DNA of 64,000 bases from Candidatus Rokuibacteriota bacterium (GTDB lineage Bacteria > Methylomirabilota > Methylomirabilia > Rokubacteriales > CSP1-6): contig JACPIQ010000120.1 of NCBI GenBank assembly GCA_016188005.1, positions 1-64,000 of the forward strand, given 5' to 3'. This document shows, in pieces, positions 17,706-26,579 of this stretch. The number at the start of each line of letters is the position of its first letter. Position 1 is the stretch's first letter. The notes below the pieces were generated by a model that searched no databases, was not told the DNA's origin, and saw only the letters and a list, made by a program, of their open reading frames with translations. Both the position numbers and the translations under genes were made by a program.

Positions 17706-18680
17706 TCACTTCAGGAGTCCTGCCTCCCGGTAATACCGCTCGGCGCCAGGATGAAGCGGCATCCCGAAGTTCTGCGCCATGTCGGCGGGACCGATGTTCT
17801 TCATCGCCGAGGTGACGCTCACGAACTTCGCGCGGTTGTCCACGATGGCCTTGGTGATCTTGTAGACGACGTCGGCGGGGAGGCCGGTGGACACGATGAG
17901 GCTGGTCGAGGCCTGCACGGTGACGATGTCCTGATCGATGCCGGTGTACGTGCCCTTGGGGATGACGAAGCGGGCGAATCCCGCATTGAGGCTGGTCACC
18001 TTCTTGACGGCATCCTCGGAGACCGGGAGGAGGCGCACCTTCTGCGAAGAGCCGAGGTCCAGCATGAAGGACGCCGGCACGCCGGTGAGCCAGCCCATGG
18101 CCACCGCCTGGCGGTTCTTGATCAGCTCGACGTTGTCGCTGATCGAGCCGTAGCTCTTCGTGCCCAGCGCCTCCGCGGAGAGGCCGTAGGCCTGCAGGAT
18201 CGGCCACCAGCCGTAGTCGAGGCTGGCCGCAGCCCGCGTGGGCAGGGCGACCGCCTTGCCCTTCAGGTCCGCCACACTGTTGATGCCGGCGTCGGCGGGG
18301 GCGGCGAGTTGCCAGACGTTCGGGTAGTAGCTCGCCACGTACTTCATCTTGTCCACGGGCTTGTCGCTCCACCGGCCCTTGCGCTCCCGTGCCTCGGCCA
18401 TCGCCGTCGACATGGTCCAGCCCATGTGCGCCTTGTCGCGCATGATCTTGTCCATGTTGACGAGCGTGCCACCCGGCTCGACCTCGATGCCCACGTCGGG
18501 GTAGGCCCGGCGGACCACCTCGGCGGTCGCCGCCGCCAGCGGGACCCATGACCCGCCGGAGGGGCCGGAGGAGAAGATCAGCGTGGTCTTCGACTGAGCC
18601 AGGGCCCCGGACGTGACGCCGACAACCATCGTCCAGACCAGGATCGCCATCATCGTGGTACGCCGGTTCCATTCACGCAT
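17706..18680 (-). CDS. TAXI-family TRAP transporter solute-binding protein
   Basis: A 324-residue periplasmic protein with a signal peptide (MMAILVWTMVVGVTSGALAQ) and the TAXI hallmark region LIFSSGPSGGSWVPLAAATA, followed by VEPGGTLVNMDKIMRDKAHMG. The rest (GKAVALPTRAAASLDYGWWP, KAIVDNRAKF) fits the family. ATG 18680 has GGAGGTGG upstream; longer in-frame starts lie within the previous gene and are unlikely. It captures the substrate for the fused permease. The first bases overlap the end of the acyl-CoA synthetase gene by eight, showing operon membership. The ligand is not predictable; TAXI proteins often bind glutamate or related acids. Confidence 0.92.
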   Translation of the reverse strand: MREWNRRTTMMAILVWTMVVGVTSGALAQSKTTLIFSSGPSGGSWVPLAAATAEVVRRAYPDVGIEVEPGGTLVNMDKIMRDKAHMGWTMSTAMAEARERKGRWSDKPVDKMKYVASYYPNVWQLAAPADAGINSVADLKGKAVALPTRAAASLDYGWWPILQAYGLSAEALGTKSYGSISDNVELIKNRQAVAMGWLTGVPASFMLDLGSSQKVRLLPVSEDAVKKVTSLNAGFARFVIPKGTYTGIDQDIVTVQASTSLIVSTGLPADVVYKITKAIVDNRAKFVSVTSAMKNIGPADMAQNFGMPLHPGAERYYREAGLLK

Positions 18681-20898
18681 CTGTCCACCTCCGTTGCGGG
18701 TTTGCGTCACCGCACGCGCCGTCCGGGGACGCCCCATCGGCCGACGGTGACGTGAAGTAGCACTTGGCGTCGAGGACGGCGGCGGCGCCGGGCCGCGGAA
18801 AGAGCCGCACCGGGTTGACGTCGATGGCCGACACCCATGGCGCGACGTCCGCGGCCAGGCGCGAGAAGCGCCCGAGCAGGTCGATGAGGCCCTCCGGGGC
18901 AAAGCCGAGGCCGCGGTGCGCCTCGAGCAGACGTCCCACCTCGCTCTCGCGGACCATGCGGGTGGCGCCCGCCGCATCGAGCGGCGCCAGCCCCGAGGTG
19001 AGCGCTCCGGGCCGCGCCCCCAGGAGCCCGCCCAGGCCGAGCATCACGACGGCCCCGAACTGCGGGTCGCGCAGCATCCCGAGAAAGACATCGAGACCCT
19101 CGCGCGCCATCGCCTGCACCAGCACGCCCTCGATCGCCGCCGCCGGCAGGGAGCGCTCGACCTCGGCGACGAGCGCGCGGAACTCGCGGCGCACGGCGGC
19201 GTCGCCCGACACTCCGAGGCGGATCCCGCCGACCTGTTGCTTGTGGGCGATGTCCGCCGAGACGATCTTGAGCGCGACCGGATAGCCGATCTCGCGGGCA
19301 GCCCGGACCGCGTCGGCCGCGGATGCCGCCCGCCGCTCGGGCACGCCGGGGATGCCGTACAGCGCCAGCAGCCGCTTCGTCTCGTCCTCGGGGAGCGTGC
19401 CGGCCCGGTCGGCCAGGATCCGCTGCGCCGCCGCCGTCGTCGAGGGCTCCGGTGCGGCGACGGCGGCCGTCCCCGGCGCCCGGTCCTTGAACCGGGCGTG
19501 GTCCAGCAGCGCGCGCAGGCCGCGCACGGCGGCCTCGCAGGAGCGGAGCAGCGGCACGCCATGCCGCTCGAGGATGTCGAAGCCGCGCCGCGACAGGCTC
19601 CCGGCCAGCCAGGTGACGAGCAGCGGCACGGGGCCGCTACGATGGAAATCGACCAGGGCCTCGGCGATCTCGCCGCAGTAGTACGGCAGGCTCGGCAGCG
19701 CGACCACGATGCTGCCCACTCCGGGATCGGCCGCGATCACCGGCAGGCAGGCGCGCAGCATCGCCGGCTCCTCGCTGGCTAGCCCCGAGACGCCGGCGAG
19801 GTCCAGAGGGTTGGTGAGCGTGCACAGGGGAGAGACGAGGGGGCCGAGCGCCTGCTTCGTCGGCTCCGTGAAGTCGGCGAGGTCGAGGCCCGCTCCCGCC
19901 GTCATGTCGGCCAGCAGGCCGGCCGCACCGCCGGAGCCGACCGCGACCACCGCTACACCCGGCAGGCGGGGCCGCCGCGAGCCGGCAAGGACGCTGGCCA
20001 CGTCGATCATCTCGTCGAGGTCGTGGACGCGGATGGCGCCGGTGCGGGCGAAGACCGCCTGGAACGCCGAGTCCGAGCCGGCCGCGGCCCCCGTGTGGGA
20101 GGCGATGACCGCGCGCCCCCGCTCGTGGGCGCCGACCTTCAGCACGACGAGGGGCTTGCCGCGCTCGGCCGCCCGCGTGGCCGCGCGCAGGAACCGCGTG
20201 CCGTCCTTCACGCCCTCGACGTAGGCGACGATCACCCGCACACCGTCGTCCTCCGCGAAATACTCGACGAAGTCGGGCACGTCGAGGTCGGCCTCGTTGC
20301 CGCTGGAGACGAGGCAGGCGAAGCCGATCCCGCGGTCCTGGGCGCGGTTGAAGGGCGCGTTGCAGACCGTGCCGCTCTGCGAGACCAGCGCGATGTCCCC
20401 GGGAATCAAAGTGTCCAGCTCGAGACAGCTCAGCAGGCTCGCCCCGACGCGATCGCGCACGTTGATGATCCCGCCGGAGTTCGGACCGCAGATCCGCATG
20501 CCGGTCGTCACTGCCAGCTCGCTGACCCGCTGCTGGGCCTGGCGCCCCGCGGCGCCCAGCTCGGCGAAGCCCGAGCTCATCACCAGCGCGGCCCTCACGC
20601 CCTTCTTCGCACATTCCTCGAGGGCGGCCAGCACGTGGAGGGCGGAGAGCATGATGATCGCCAGGTCGACGGGGTCCGGAACCGCCGCGACGTCGGGAAA
20701 GCACGGATGGTCGCCGATGCGGTCGTAGCGCGGGTTGACGGGGTAGAGGGCGCCCGGGTAGCCGTGCTTGACCAGGAAGCGCAGCGGACGGCCGCTGTAC
20801 CTGGCCGTGTCCGCGGAGGCACCCACGAGGGCGATCGAGCGCGGGCGGAGCAGCGCGTCGATCCCGGGGCCGACGCTAGAAGAGGCGATATCCGGCAT
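18673..20898 (-). CDS. NDP-forming acyl-CoA synthetase (acetate-CoA ligase family)
   Basis: The 741-residue protein has the ADP-forming acyl-CoA synthetase layout. A CoA-binding Rossmann domain comes first (RPRSIALVGASADTARYSGR), then the succinyl-CoA ligase-like part with DIALVSQSGTVCNAPFNRAQ and the phospho-histidine segment VIASHTGAAAGSDSAFQAVF near residue 265. A C-terminal ATP-grasp domain follows (YGIPGVPERRAASAADAVRA, VALKIVSADIAHKQQVGGIR). It joins a carboxylate to CoA with ATP or GTP. Overlap with both neighbours puts it in the hydantoinase/TRAP operon, where it probably activates the acid produced or imported. The substrate is unknown. Confidence 0.9.
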   Translation of the reverse strand: MPDIASSSVGPGIDALLRPRSIALVGASADTARYSGRPLRFLVKHGYPGALYPVNPRYDRIGDHPCFPDVAAVPDPVDLAIIMLSALHVLAALEECAKKGVRAALVMSSGFAELGAAGRQAQQRVSELAVTTGMRICGPNSGGIINVRDRVGASLLSCLELDTLIPGDIALVSQSGTVCNAPFNRAQDRGIGFACLVSSGNEADLDVPDFVEYFAEDDGVRVIVAYVEGVKDGTRFLRAATRAAERGKPLVVLKVGAHERGRAVIASHTGAAAGSDSAFQAVFARTGAIRVHDLDEMIDVASVLAGSRRPRLPGVAVVAVGSGGAAGLLADMTAGAGLDLADFTEPTKQALGPLVSPLCTLTNPLDLAGVSGLASEEPAMLRACLPVIAADPGVGSIVVALPSLPYYCGEIAEALVDFHRSGPVPLLVTWLAGSLSRRGFDILERHGVPLLRSCEAAVRGLRALLDHARFKDRAPGTAAVAAPEPSTTAAAQRILADRAGTLPEDETKRLLALYGIPGVPERRAASAADAVRAAREIGYPVALKIVSADIAHKQQVGGIRLGVSGDAAVRREFRALVAEVERSLPAAAIEGVLVQAMAREGLDVFLGMLRDPQFGAVVMLGLGGLLGARPGALTSGLAPLDAAGATRMVRESEVGRLLEAHRGLGFAPEGLIDLLGRFSRLAADVAPWVSAIDVNPVRLFPRPGAAAVLDAKCYFTSPSADGASPDGACGDANPQRRWTDA

Positions 20899-21952
20899 CC
20901 TCGAACGTCCACTCGTCGACGGCGGCGCCCTCGACGCGCAGCCCGGTCACCCGGGCGCTCACGCTCGCGTTCGTCATGCGCGCGATCATCTCGTGAAAGG
21001 CGAAGGCCGCCCGGTGAATCGCAGGCGGATAGTCGCCGTGGTCGAACAGCTTGTCGGTGCTCCGGCGGACCGTCAGCCGTGACCCGTCGGCGTGGATCTC
21101 CACGTGCTCGTCGGCGAACCCCGCCAGGCGGGCGGCGAAGCCGGCGAGCGCGGCCGCGCTCCGTTCCGTCACCCCGAGCTCGGCCTTGAGCTCGTCGCCG
21201 TACTGCACGGCCACGATGCGGAGGGCCTGCTCCACGATCCGGGCCGTCTCCGCCACGCCGTAGGCCTCGAGCAGCGTCATGATGGTGTCGGAGAGGTAGC
21301 CGCGCGCGAACCCGCGGCGCGTCCGGTGAACGCGCTCCGCCGGCCAGAGGACGGGGTCGAGCACCGGGGCCTTCGCGGGATCGAACTCCGGCGAGCGCGT
21401 GACCGGGCGGAAGGTGATCCGGCGCGCCGGCGGCACCGGGTGATCCAGTTCCTCGAAGAAGCCCTCGCCGTAGGGCTCGCCGTACTGGTAGACCTTGGTG
21501 ACGACGAAGACCAGCCCGGGAGCGTCGAGCGCCTCGGCGTTGTTCGGGTGCCAGCCCGCGTACGTCATGCGCTGCACGCTGGGAGGGATGACCGCGAGGG
21601 CCAGGCCCTCGTAGCCCCACGACGGCGCCAGGTAGCGGATCCACGCCTTGCGCGGGGACTCCTCGATGTACTCCATGCGGAGCCCGCCCAGGATGTTCGA
21701 CAGGTAGTGATACTTGGCGGCCACGATGGCGGGTGGCTCGGAGGCGTCGACGCCGATCTTCTTGAGCCCGTCCAGGAAGTGGCTTGCCTGGTGGCGCGAG
21801 AGGAAGTTGTACTTCAGCTGCTCGAGCGCCGCGACCTCCTTGTCGCGGAGGAGGGTGAGCTGCACGGCGGTGTACATCCGCCGCCAGAGCTTCGCCATCG
21901 TCGTGCACCGCTGCTCCAGCGACCACTGGCTCACGTCGAAGTCGACGGTCAT
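20876..21952 (-). CDS. Uncharacterised protein in hydantoinase/acyl-CoA synthetase operon
   Basis: A 358-residue soluble protein starting MTVDFDVSQWSLEQRCTTMA, preceded by GGGGAGGGGAC. I do not recognise the family with confidence. Residues 1-150 look mainly helical (KLWRRMYTAVQLTLLRDKEV, LKKIGVDASEPPAIVAAKYH). The C-terminal part has ARIVEQALRIVAVQYGDEL and RLTVRRSTDKLFDHGDYPPA, with histidines near the end that could bind metal. No signal peptide or membrane helix. Its position between HyuB and the CoA synthetase suggests an enzyme or extra subunit acting on the same substrate. The overall order resembles carboxylase clusters, but this is only context. Confidence 0.6.
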   Translation of the reverse strand: MTVDFDVSQWSLEQRCTTMAKLWRRMYTAVQLTLLRDKEVAALEQLKYNFLSRHQASHFLDGLKKIGVDASEPPAIVAAKYHYLSNILGGLRMEYIEESPRKAWIRYLAPSWGYEGLALAVIPPSVQRMTYAGWHPNNAEALDAPGLVFVVTKVYQYGEPYGEGFFEELDHPVPPARRITFRPVTRSPEFDPAKAPVLDPVLWPAERVHRTRRGFARGYLSDTIMTLLEAYGVAETARIVEQALRIVAVQYGDELKAELGVTERSAAALAGFAARLAGFADEHVEIHADGSRLTVRRSTDKLFDHGDYPPAIHRAAFAFHEMIARMTNASVSARVTGLRVEGAAVDEWTFEDAGYRLF

Positions 21953-21983
21953 GTCCCCTCCCCGGCCCGCCGGCGCGGAGCCG

Positions 21984-23474
21984 CTAGACGTAACCGTGCT
22001 CGCGGTCCCGCGCGACGAGCCGCGGATCGCGCTGATCCGGAGGTCCGTACCCGCCCCCGCCCGGCGTCTGGATCGTCACCTCGTCGCCCGGCGCGAGCAC
22101 GTGCGACACCGTGGGATCGACCGCCTTCCCGTTGATCCACACGCTGCCCGCGGCGCCGGCCTCTCCGCCCGCAAGGCCGGGCGCGGGCGTCTTCGTCCGC
22201 TCGGCGACGAACAGGATCGAGAGCCGCTCGGGCGAGCGAGACTGCAGGACGACGCGCTGGCCGAGGCCGCCGCGGTATCGCCCGGCCCCCCCGGATCCGG
22301 GCACGAGGGCCTTGGCCGCCACCCGCAGCGGCCCGATACGCTCGATCATCTCCACGGGGGTGTTCGAGGCGTTTGCCGGGAAGCTGAGCGTCGAATAGCC
22401 GTCGCGCCCGGCGCTGGCGCCGTAGCCGCCGTTGAGGAAGAACTGCCCGACGCACCGGGCGCCGCCCGGCATCACGCCGTTGTAGTTGATGCTCCACAGC
22501 GGAGAGCCGGCGGCCGCGATCACACGCTCGGGGACCACGCCGGCCAGCGCCTGCAGGACCAGGAACGGGATGTAGTGGCCGACGAGCATCCGCGCCCCGA
22601 CGGCGGCCGGGAAGCGGGGGTTGAGGATCGAGCCCTCGGGCGCCGTCGTCCGGATCGGCCGGAAGCAGCCGTCGTTGTTCGCCGCGTGGGGCAGCAGCAC
22701 GCACTTGAGCGTGTATGCGGTGTAGGAGTACGTGAAGATCGGCACCACGTTGAGGGCGCGGTCGACCTGCGGGTGGCTGCCGGCGTAGTCGACCAGGACC
22801 TCGTCGTCGCGCACGATGACCGCGGCCTGCAGGCGCACGGGATCGGCGAGGCCGTCAGTGAACGTCTCCGCGTGGTACGTCCCGTTCGGCAGTCGCCGGA
22901 TCGCCGCCCGCATCGCCCGTTCCGACGCCTCCTGGACCTGCCGGGCGAACCCGGTGAAGTCCTCCAGGGCGTACTCCTCGATGAGCGCGCTGACCCGCCG
23001 CTCCACCAGCTCGTTCACCTTCACCTGGGCCATGAGGTCGCCCATGGTCAGGTCCGGGGTGCGCACGTTCTTCCGGATGATCCGCTCGAGGGTCGCGTCG
23101 ATGGCGCCGCGGCTCAACAGCTTCATCGGCGGGATCTGCAGCCCTTCCTCGAACACCTCGCGGGGCTCCACCGAGCGGATCTTGCCGCCGATATCGGGGG
23201 CGTGCGCCGTGCTCGCCGAGAACGCCACCAGGCGGCCGGCATGGAAGATGGGCTTCACGATGCTCACGTCCGGCAGGTGACCGGTGCCCAGCCACGGGTC
23301 ATTGGTGACGAGCACGTCGCCCGGCTCCAGTGTCTCCGGCGGAAAGAGCGCCAGGAAGTGCCGGACAGTGGCCGGCAGGGTGCCGACGAAGGACCCGAGG
23401 CTCGCGGAGGCCTGCGCGAGCGCGTTGCCGCGAGCATCGGTGAGCACGATCGAGAAGTCGTTGGACTCGCGCAC
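21984..23474 (-). CDS. Hydantoinase B / oxoprolinase B-type subunit; true start probably AUC at 23579
   Basis: HyuB-type subunit of the hydantoinase/oxoprolinase/acetone carboxylase family, acting with HyuA in ATP-dependent ring opening or carboxylation. Family segments include VLVTNDPWLGTGHLPDVSIV, HAPDIGGKIRS and the C-terminal ERTKTPAPGLAGGEAGAAGS. Starting at GTG 23474 drops about 35 conserved residues. The frame stays open upstream and reads AIAALDQIALGIVWGRVIGL, then LLDEASATLVRISFSTLV, up to the HyuA stop TGA in the same frame. There is no ATG/GTG/TTG there, but ATC 23579 lies eight bases after GGGAGGG. AUC initiation, readthrough or an assembly error are possible. Confidence 0.88.
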   Translation of the reverse strand: MRESNDFSIVLTDARGNALAQASASLGSFVGTLPATVRHFLALFPPETLEPGDVLVTNDPWLGTGHLPDVSIVKPIFHAGRLVAFSASTAHAPDIGGKIRSVEPREVFEEGLQIPPMKLLSRGAIDATLERIIRKNVRTPDLTMGDLMAQVKVNELVERRVSALIEEYALEDFTGFARQVQEASERAMRAAIRRLPNGTYHAETFTDGLADPVRLQAAVIVRDDEVLVDYAGSHPQVDRALNVVPIFTYSYTAYTLKCVLLPHAANNDGCFRPIRTTAPEGSILNPRFPAAVGARMLVGHYIPFLVLQALAGVVPERVIAAAGSPLWSINYNGVMPGGARCVGQFFLNGGYGASAGRDGYSTLSFPANASNTPVEMIERIGPLRVAAKALVPGSGGAGRYRGGLGQRVVLQSRSPERLSILFVAERTKTPAPGLAGGEAGAAGSVWINGKAVDPTVSHVLAPGDEVTIQTPGGGGYGPPDQRDPRLVARDREHGYV

Positions 23475-23582
23475 CAGGGTGGAGAAGGAGATCCGGACCA
23501 GCGTCGCCGAGGCCTCGTCGAGGAGGCCGATGACGCGGCCCCAGACGATGCCCAGAGCGATCTGATCGAGGGCGGCGATGGC

Positions 23583-25649
23583 TCAGGCCCTCCCGACGCG
23601 ACAGACGAGGTTGCCCTGGCGGTCGACGTGGAAGCGCCCGCCGGGACCGACGACGCAGGTCGAGTTCGCCTCTTCCACGACGGCCGGGCCCGCCAGCTCC
23701 ATGCCGGCCGGCAGGCTCGTGCGGTCGTAGACGTCGGTCACGCAGAAGCCGCCGTCGGGGAAGTAGACGGGCCGCCGCCCCTTCACCGCCGGCGTCCCGG
23801 CCGCGCGCGCCGGCGTGGTCACCGCCTGGCGCCACGCCCCGTCCACGGCTGTCAGGCGCCACGTCAACGCCTCGACGGGCACGCCGTCCATGAGCCGGCT
23901 GAAGAGGGAGCGGTAGACCGTGGTGAACGACGAGGTCAGCGGCTCCGCGTCGGCCGGGCCGAGCTGGCGGCGATCGGGGAGCGGCACGAGCACCTCGTGC
24001 CCCTGCCCTACGTAGCGCAGGTCGGCGGAGCGCGAAAACGTGACACGTGCCGCCTCGGCGCCCACCCGGGCCAGCCGGCCGATCGCCTCCGCCTCCATCT
24101 CGGCGTAGAGCGCGGTGACGGTGTCCCAGTCGAGAGCGTCCAGCCGGCGATGGTACGAGCGGGAGAGATCGATGCGAGGAGGCGCGACCAGCAGCCCCAG
24201 CGCCGACGCCACTCCCGCCGCCGACGGGCAGAGGACCTCCTTGATCTCGAGCTTGGAGGCCACCCAGTACGCGTGGACGGGGCCAGCCCCGCCGGTGGCG
24301 ACCAGCGCGTACCGGCGGGCATCGACGCCCTTCTCGGCGAGGTGGATGCGCGCGGTGCTCGCCATGCCGTCGGACACGGTGTCGTAGATGCCCCAGGCCG
24401 CCTCGGCGACGGAAATGCCCAGCGGGTCGGCGATGTCCCGGCGCACCGCCGTCTCGGCCGCCCGGACGTCGAGCGGCATGCGACCCCCGAGGAAGAATGC
24501 GGGGTTCAGGTACCCGAGGAGGAGGTCGGCATCGGTCACCGTCGGGCGCAAGCCACCCCGGCCGTAGCACGCCGGGCCCGGTTCGGCCTCCGCGCTCTCC
24601 GGACCGACCTTGAGGAGTCCGAACTCGTCGATGCGGGCGATACTGCCGCCCCCGGCGCCGACCTCGAGCAGCTCGACCGTCGGGCCGACGATCGGCAGAC
24701 CGCTGCCGCGCTGGAAGCGCGAGGTGCGTGCGACCTCGAAGCCGTACACCACGCGCGGCTGTTCGTCGTCGGCCAGACAGATCTTCGCCGTGGTGCCGCC
24801 CATGTCGAACGCCAGCGTGTGGTGCCGGCCGCTCTCCCGCACCACCCGGGCGGCGATGAGCGCGCCCGCCGCCGCGCCACCCTCCACGATGCGGATGGGG
24901 AAGCGAAGGACGTCCTCGACCGCGGCCAGCCCGCCGCTCGAGAGCAGCAGCGTCAGGGGGCCTTTGTAGCCGAGATCTCTGAGGCCGCCTTCGAGCCGCT
25001 CCAGGTAGCCGGCGACGATCGGCTGGACGTAGGCGTTCGCGACGGTCGTGGAGGTGCGCTCATACTCGCGCACCTCCGGCGCCACCTCCGACGACAGGCT
25101 CACCGGCACCCCGGCGACGGCGAGCGCTACCCCCGTGTGCCGCTCATGCTCGGGGTTGGCGTAGGCGTGCAGGTAGCAGACGGCCACCGCCTCCGCGCCG
25201 GCGGCCCGGACGGCTCGGACGGCGTCGTCGAGGCTGGCCGGGTCCACCGGGCACTCGACCCGGCCGTCGCCGTCCACGCGCTCGCGCACCTCGAAGCGCA
25301 GGGGCCGCGGCACGAGGGGCGCCGGCAGCTCCAGGAACAGGTCGTAGATGTCGAACCGCTTCTCCCTGGCGATCTCCAGCACGTCGCGGAAGCCCTCGGT
25401 GGTGACCAGCGCCGTGCGGGCGCCCGTGCGCTGGATGAGCGCGTTCGACACGAGGGTGGTGGCGTGGATGACGTGGGCGATGGCGTCCCCGCCCTCGCCG
25501 CGCGCGGTCAGCAGGTCGCGCACCCCGTCCAGCACTCCTGATGACGGATCGCGGGGCGTGGTGAGCGTCTTGCCCACGTGCACGCGGCCCTCGTCGTCGA
25601 CCAGCACAAGATCGGTGAACGTCCCCCCGATGTCGATGCCCAGGCGCAT
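23583..25649 (-). CDS. Hydantoinase A / oxoprolinase A-type subunit
   Basis: The 688-residue ATP-binding subunit starts MRLGIDIGGTFTDLVLVDDE, the phosphate-1 motif of the sugar-kinase/actin-like fold used by HyuA, oxoprolinase and acetone carboxylase. Others are ALVTTEGFRDVLEIAREKRF, LAFDMGGTTAKICLADDE (second phosphate motif near residue 290) and VATGGAGPVHAYWVASKLEI. ATG 25649 was chosen because it gives the canonical N-terminus. Together with HyuB it should hydrolyse or carboxylate a cyclic amide or ketone using ATP. The neighbouring CoA synthetase hints that the product is an acid later joined to CoA, as in acetophenone carboxylation, but this is only inference. Confidence 0.9.
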   Translation of the reverse strand: MRLGIDIGGTFTDLVLVDDEGRVHVGKTLTTPRDPSSGVLDGVRDLLTARGEGGDAIAHVIHATTLVSNALIQRTGARTALVTTEGFRDVLEIAREKRFDIYDLFLELPAPLVPRPLRFEVRERVDGDGRVECPVDPASLDDAVRAVRAAGAEAVAVCYLHAYANPEHERHTGVALAVAGVPVSLSSEVAPEVREYERTSTTVANAYVQPIVAGYLERLEGGLRDLGYKGPLTLLLSSGGLAAVEDVLRFPIRIVEGGAAAGALIAARVVRESGRHHTLAFDMGGTTAKICLADDEQPRVVYGFEVARTSRFQRGSGLPIVGPTVELLEVGAGGGSIARIDEFGLLKVGPESAEAEPGPACYGRGGLRPTVTDADLLLGYLNPAFFLGGRMPLDVRAAETAVRRDIADPLGISVAEAAWGIYDTVSDGMASTARIHLAEKGVDARRYALVATGGAGPVHAYWVASKLEIKEVLCPSAAGVASALGLLVAPPRIDLSRSYHRRLDALDWDTVTALYAEMEAEAIGRLARVGAEAARVTFSRSADLRYVGQGHEVLVPLPDRRQLGPADAEPLTSSFTTVYRSLFSRLMDGVPVEALTWRLTAVDGAWRQAVTTPARAAGTPAVKGRRPVYFPDGGFCVTDVYDRTSLPAGMELAGPAVVEEANSTCVVGPGGRFHVDRQGNLVCRVGRA

Positions 25650-25684
25650 GCGCGAGCGTCCCGCCGGTTTCCGGTCGACGGGTC

Positions 25685-26314
25685 TCAGGACCGGCCGACC
25701 ATCGCGAGGTAGACCTCGCGGCCCATCGCGATGTGCTCGAGGGTCAGCTTCACCATGCCGTGCTCGTCCCGCTGGCGCAGCGCCGCGATCATCTCGGTGT
25801 GCGCCCGGATCGACTGCTCGACGTTGCCCCGGCTCTGCCACACGATGTTCCGCACGAGGAAGGTCCGCCGGCACAGGTCGTCGACCATCTCCACCAGGAG
25901 GCGGTTGCCGCCCGAGCGCACGATCCGGCGGTGGAAACCGCGGTTGGTCGTCACCATCGCGGCGAGGTCCTCGCGGCGGCACGCCACCTCGAACCGCCGC
26001 GCCCAGCGCTCGGTCTCGGCGATGTCCCGGGGGGAGGCGTGCTCGATGGCCAGCCGTGCCGCCATCTCCTCGAGGACGGCCCGCACCGCGTAGATCTCCG
26101 CCAGCTCGGTGCTGGTGAAGTCGCGAACAGTGGCACCGCGATGCCGCGTCGCCACCACGAGCTCCCGCAGCTCGAGTTGCTTGAGCGCCTCGCGCACCGA
26201 CGTCCGGCTGGTCCCGAACCGCCCGGCCAGCGCCATCTCGGTCAGCCGCTCGCGCGGCTTCAGCTGGCCGGTGAGGATGGCCCGCTCCAACTCGTCGTAG
26301 ATCAGCTGGGACAT
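25685..26314 (-). CDS. GntR-family transcriptional regulator (FadR/FCD subfamily)
   Basis: About 209 residues. The N-terminal winged helix reads ERAILTGQLKPRERLTEMAL followed by AGRFGTSRTSVREALKQLE, the standard GntR pattern. The C-terminal all-helical FCD ligand domain begins YAVRAVLEEMAARLAIEHAS and has Asp/His metal positions including FHRRIVRSGGNRLL and RAHTEMIAALRQRD. It is the first gene of the hydantoinase/TRAP operon, with its own promoter and an overlapping palindromic operator upstream, so autorepression relieved by a pathway acid is likely. Start is ATG 26314; an upstream TTG is possible but would place the operator inside the gene. Confidence 0.88.
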   Translation of the reverse strand: MSQLIYDELERAILTGQLKPRERLTEMALAGRFGTSRTSVREALKQLELRELVVATRHRGATVRDFTSTELAEIYAVRAVLEEMAARLAIEHASPRDIAETERWARRFEVACRREDLAAMVTTNRGFHRRIVRSGGNRLLVEMVDDLCRRTFLVRNIVWQSRGNVEQSIRAHTEMIAALRQRDEHGMVKLTLEHIAMGREVYLAMVGRS

Positions 26315-26390
26315 CGGTGCCGCCGCGACGTCCGGCCGCGTGGGCCGGGCGCCGCGCGGCGGGCGGCCCGGGCCGCTGCTTGTCGACTTT

Positions 26391-26402
26391 CTTGTATGCA
26401 AG
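26391..26402. promoter_or_regulatory. GntR/FCD-type palindromic operator
   Basis: CTTGTATGCAAG is a near-perfect palindrome of the form TTGTAT-N-ACAA that FCD-type GntR repressors recognise. It lies just after the -10 hexamer of the regulator's own promoter, where a bound repressor would block transcription start. Confidence 0.65.
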
Positions 26403-26412
26403 ATTGCGCGAC

Positions 26413-26442
26413 AACGTACTACCGGCCGCGGGCGCTTGTCAA
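26413..26442 (-). promoter_or_regulatory. Sigma70-type promoter of the hydantoinase/TRAP operon
   Basis: On the minus strand TTGACA and TACGTT are spaced by 18 bases, about 100 bases before the regulator start codon. The -35 hexamer is perfect. The operator at 26391-26402 overlaps the expected transcription start. Confidence 0.65.
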
Positions 26443-26579
26443 CAGCTCCGTGATCGGAGAAGCCCAACCCAGGAGACCCGGTCCAGGTGGACGTCAAGAT
26501 CGTCACGATCGCAAGGCGCCCGCTGGCCGAAAGGGCGCTCGGCGGCGGACGCCGTGCGGGAAGGGCGTCGCGACCTCTG

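Noticed and set aside
23577-23590. The TGA between hyuA and hyuB as another selenocysteine codon
   Set aside because: It falls at the natural C-terminus of HyuA and the N-terminus of HyuB, not at an active-site Cys position, and I see no GG-loop hairpin at the right distance as in the molybdoenzyme.
21714-25541. Very long plus-strand open frame opposite hyuAB (1275 codons)
   Set aside because: High GC leaves antisense frames open. It has no recognisable domain, is rich in Arg/Ala/His, and lies entirely opposite conserved genes.
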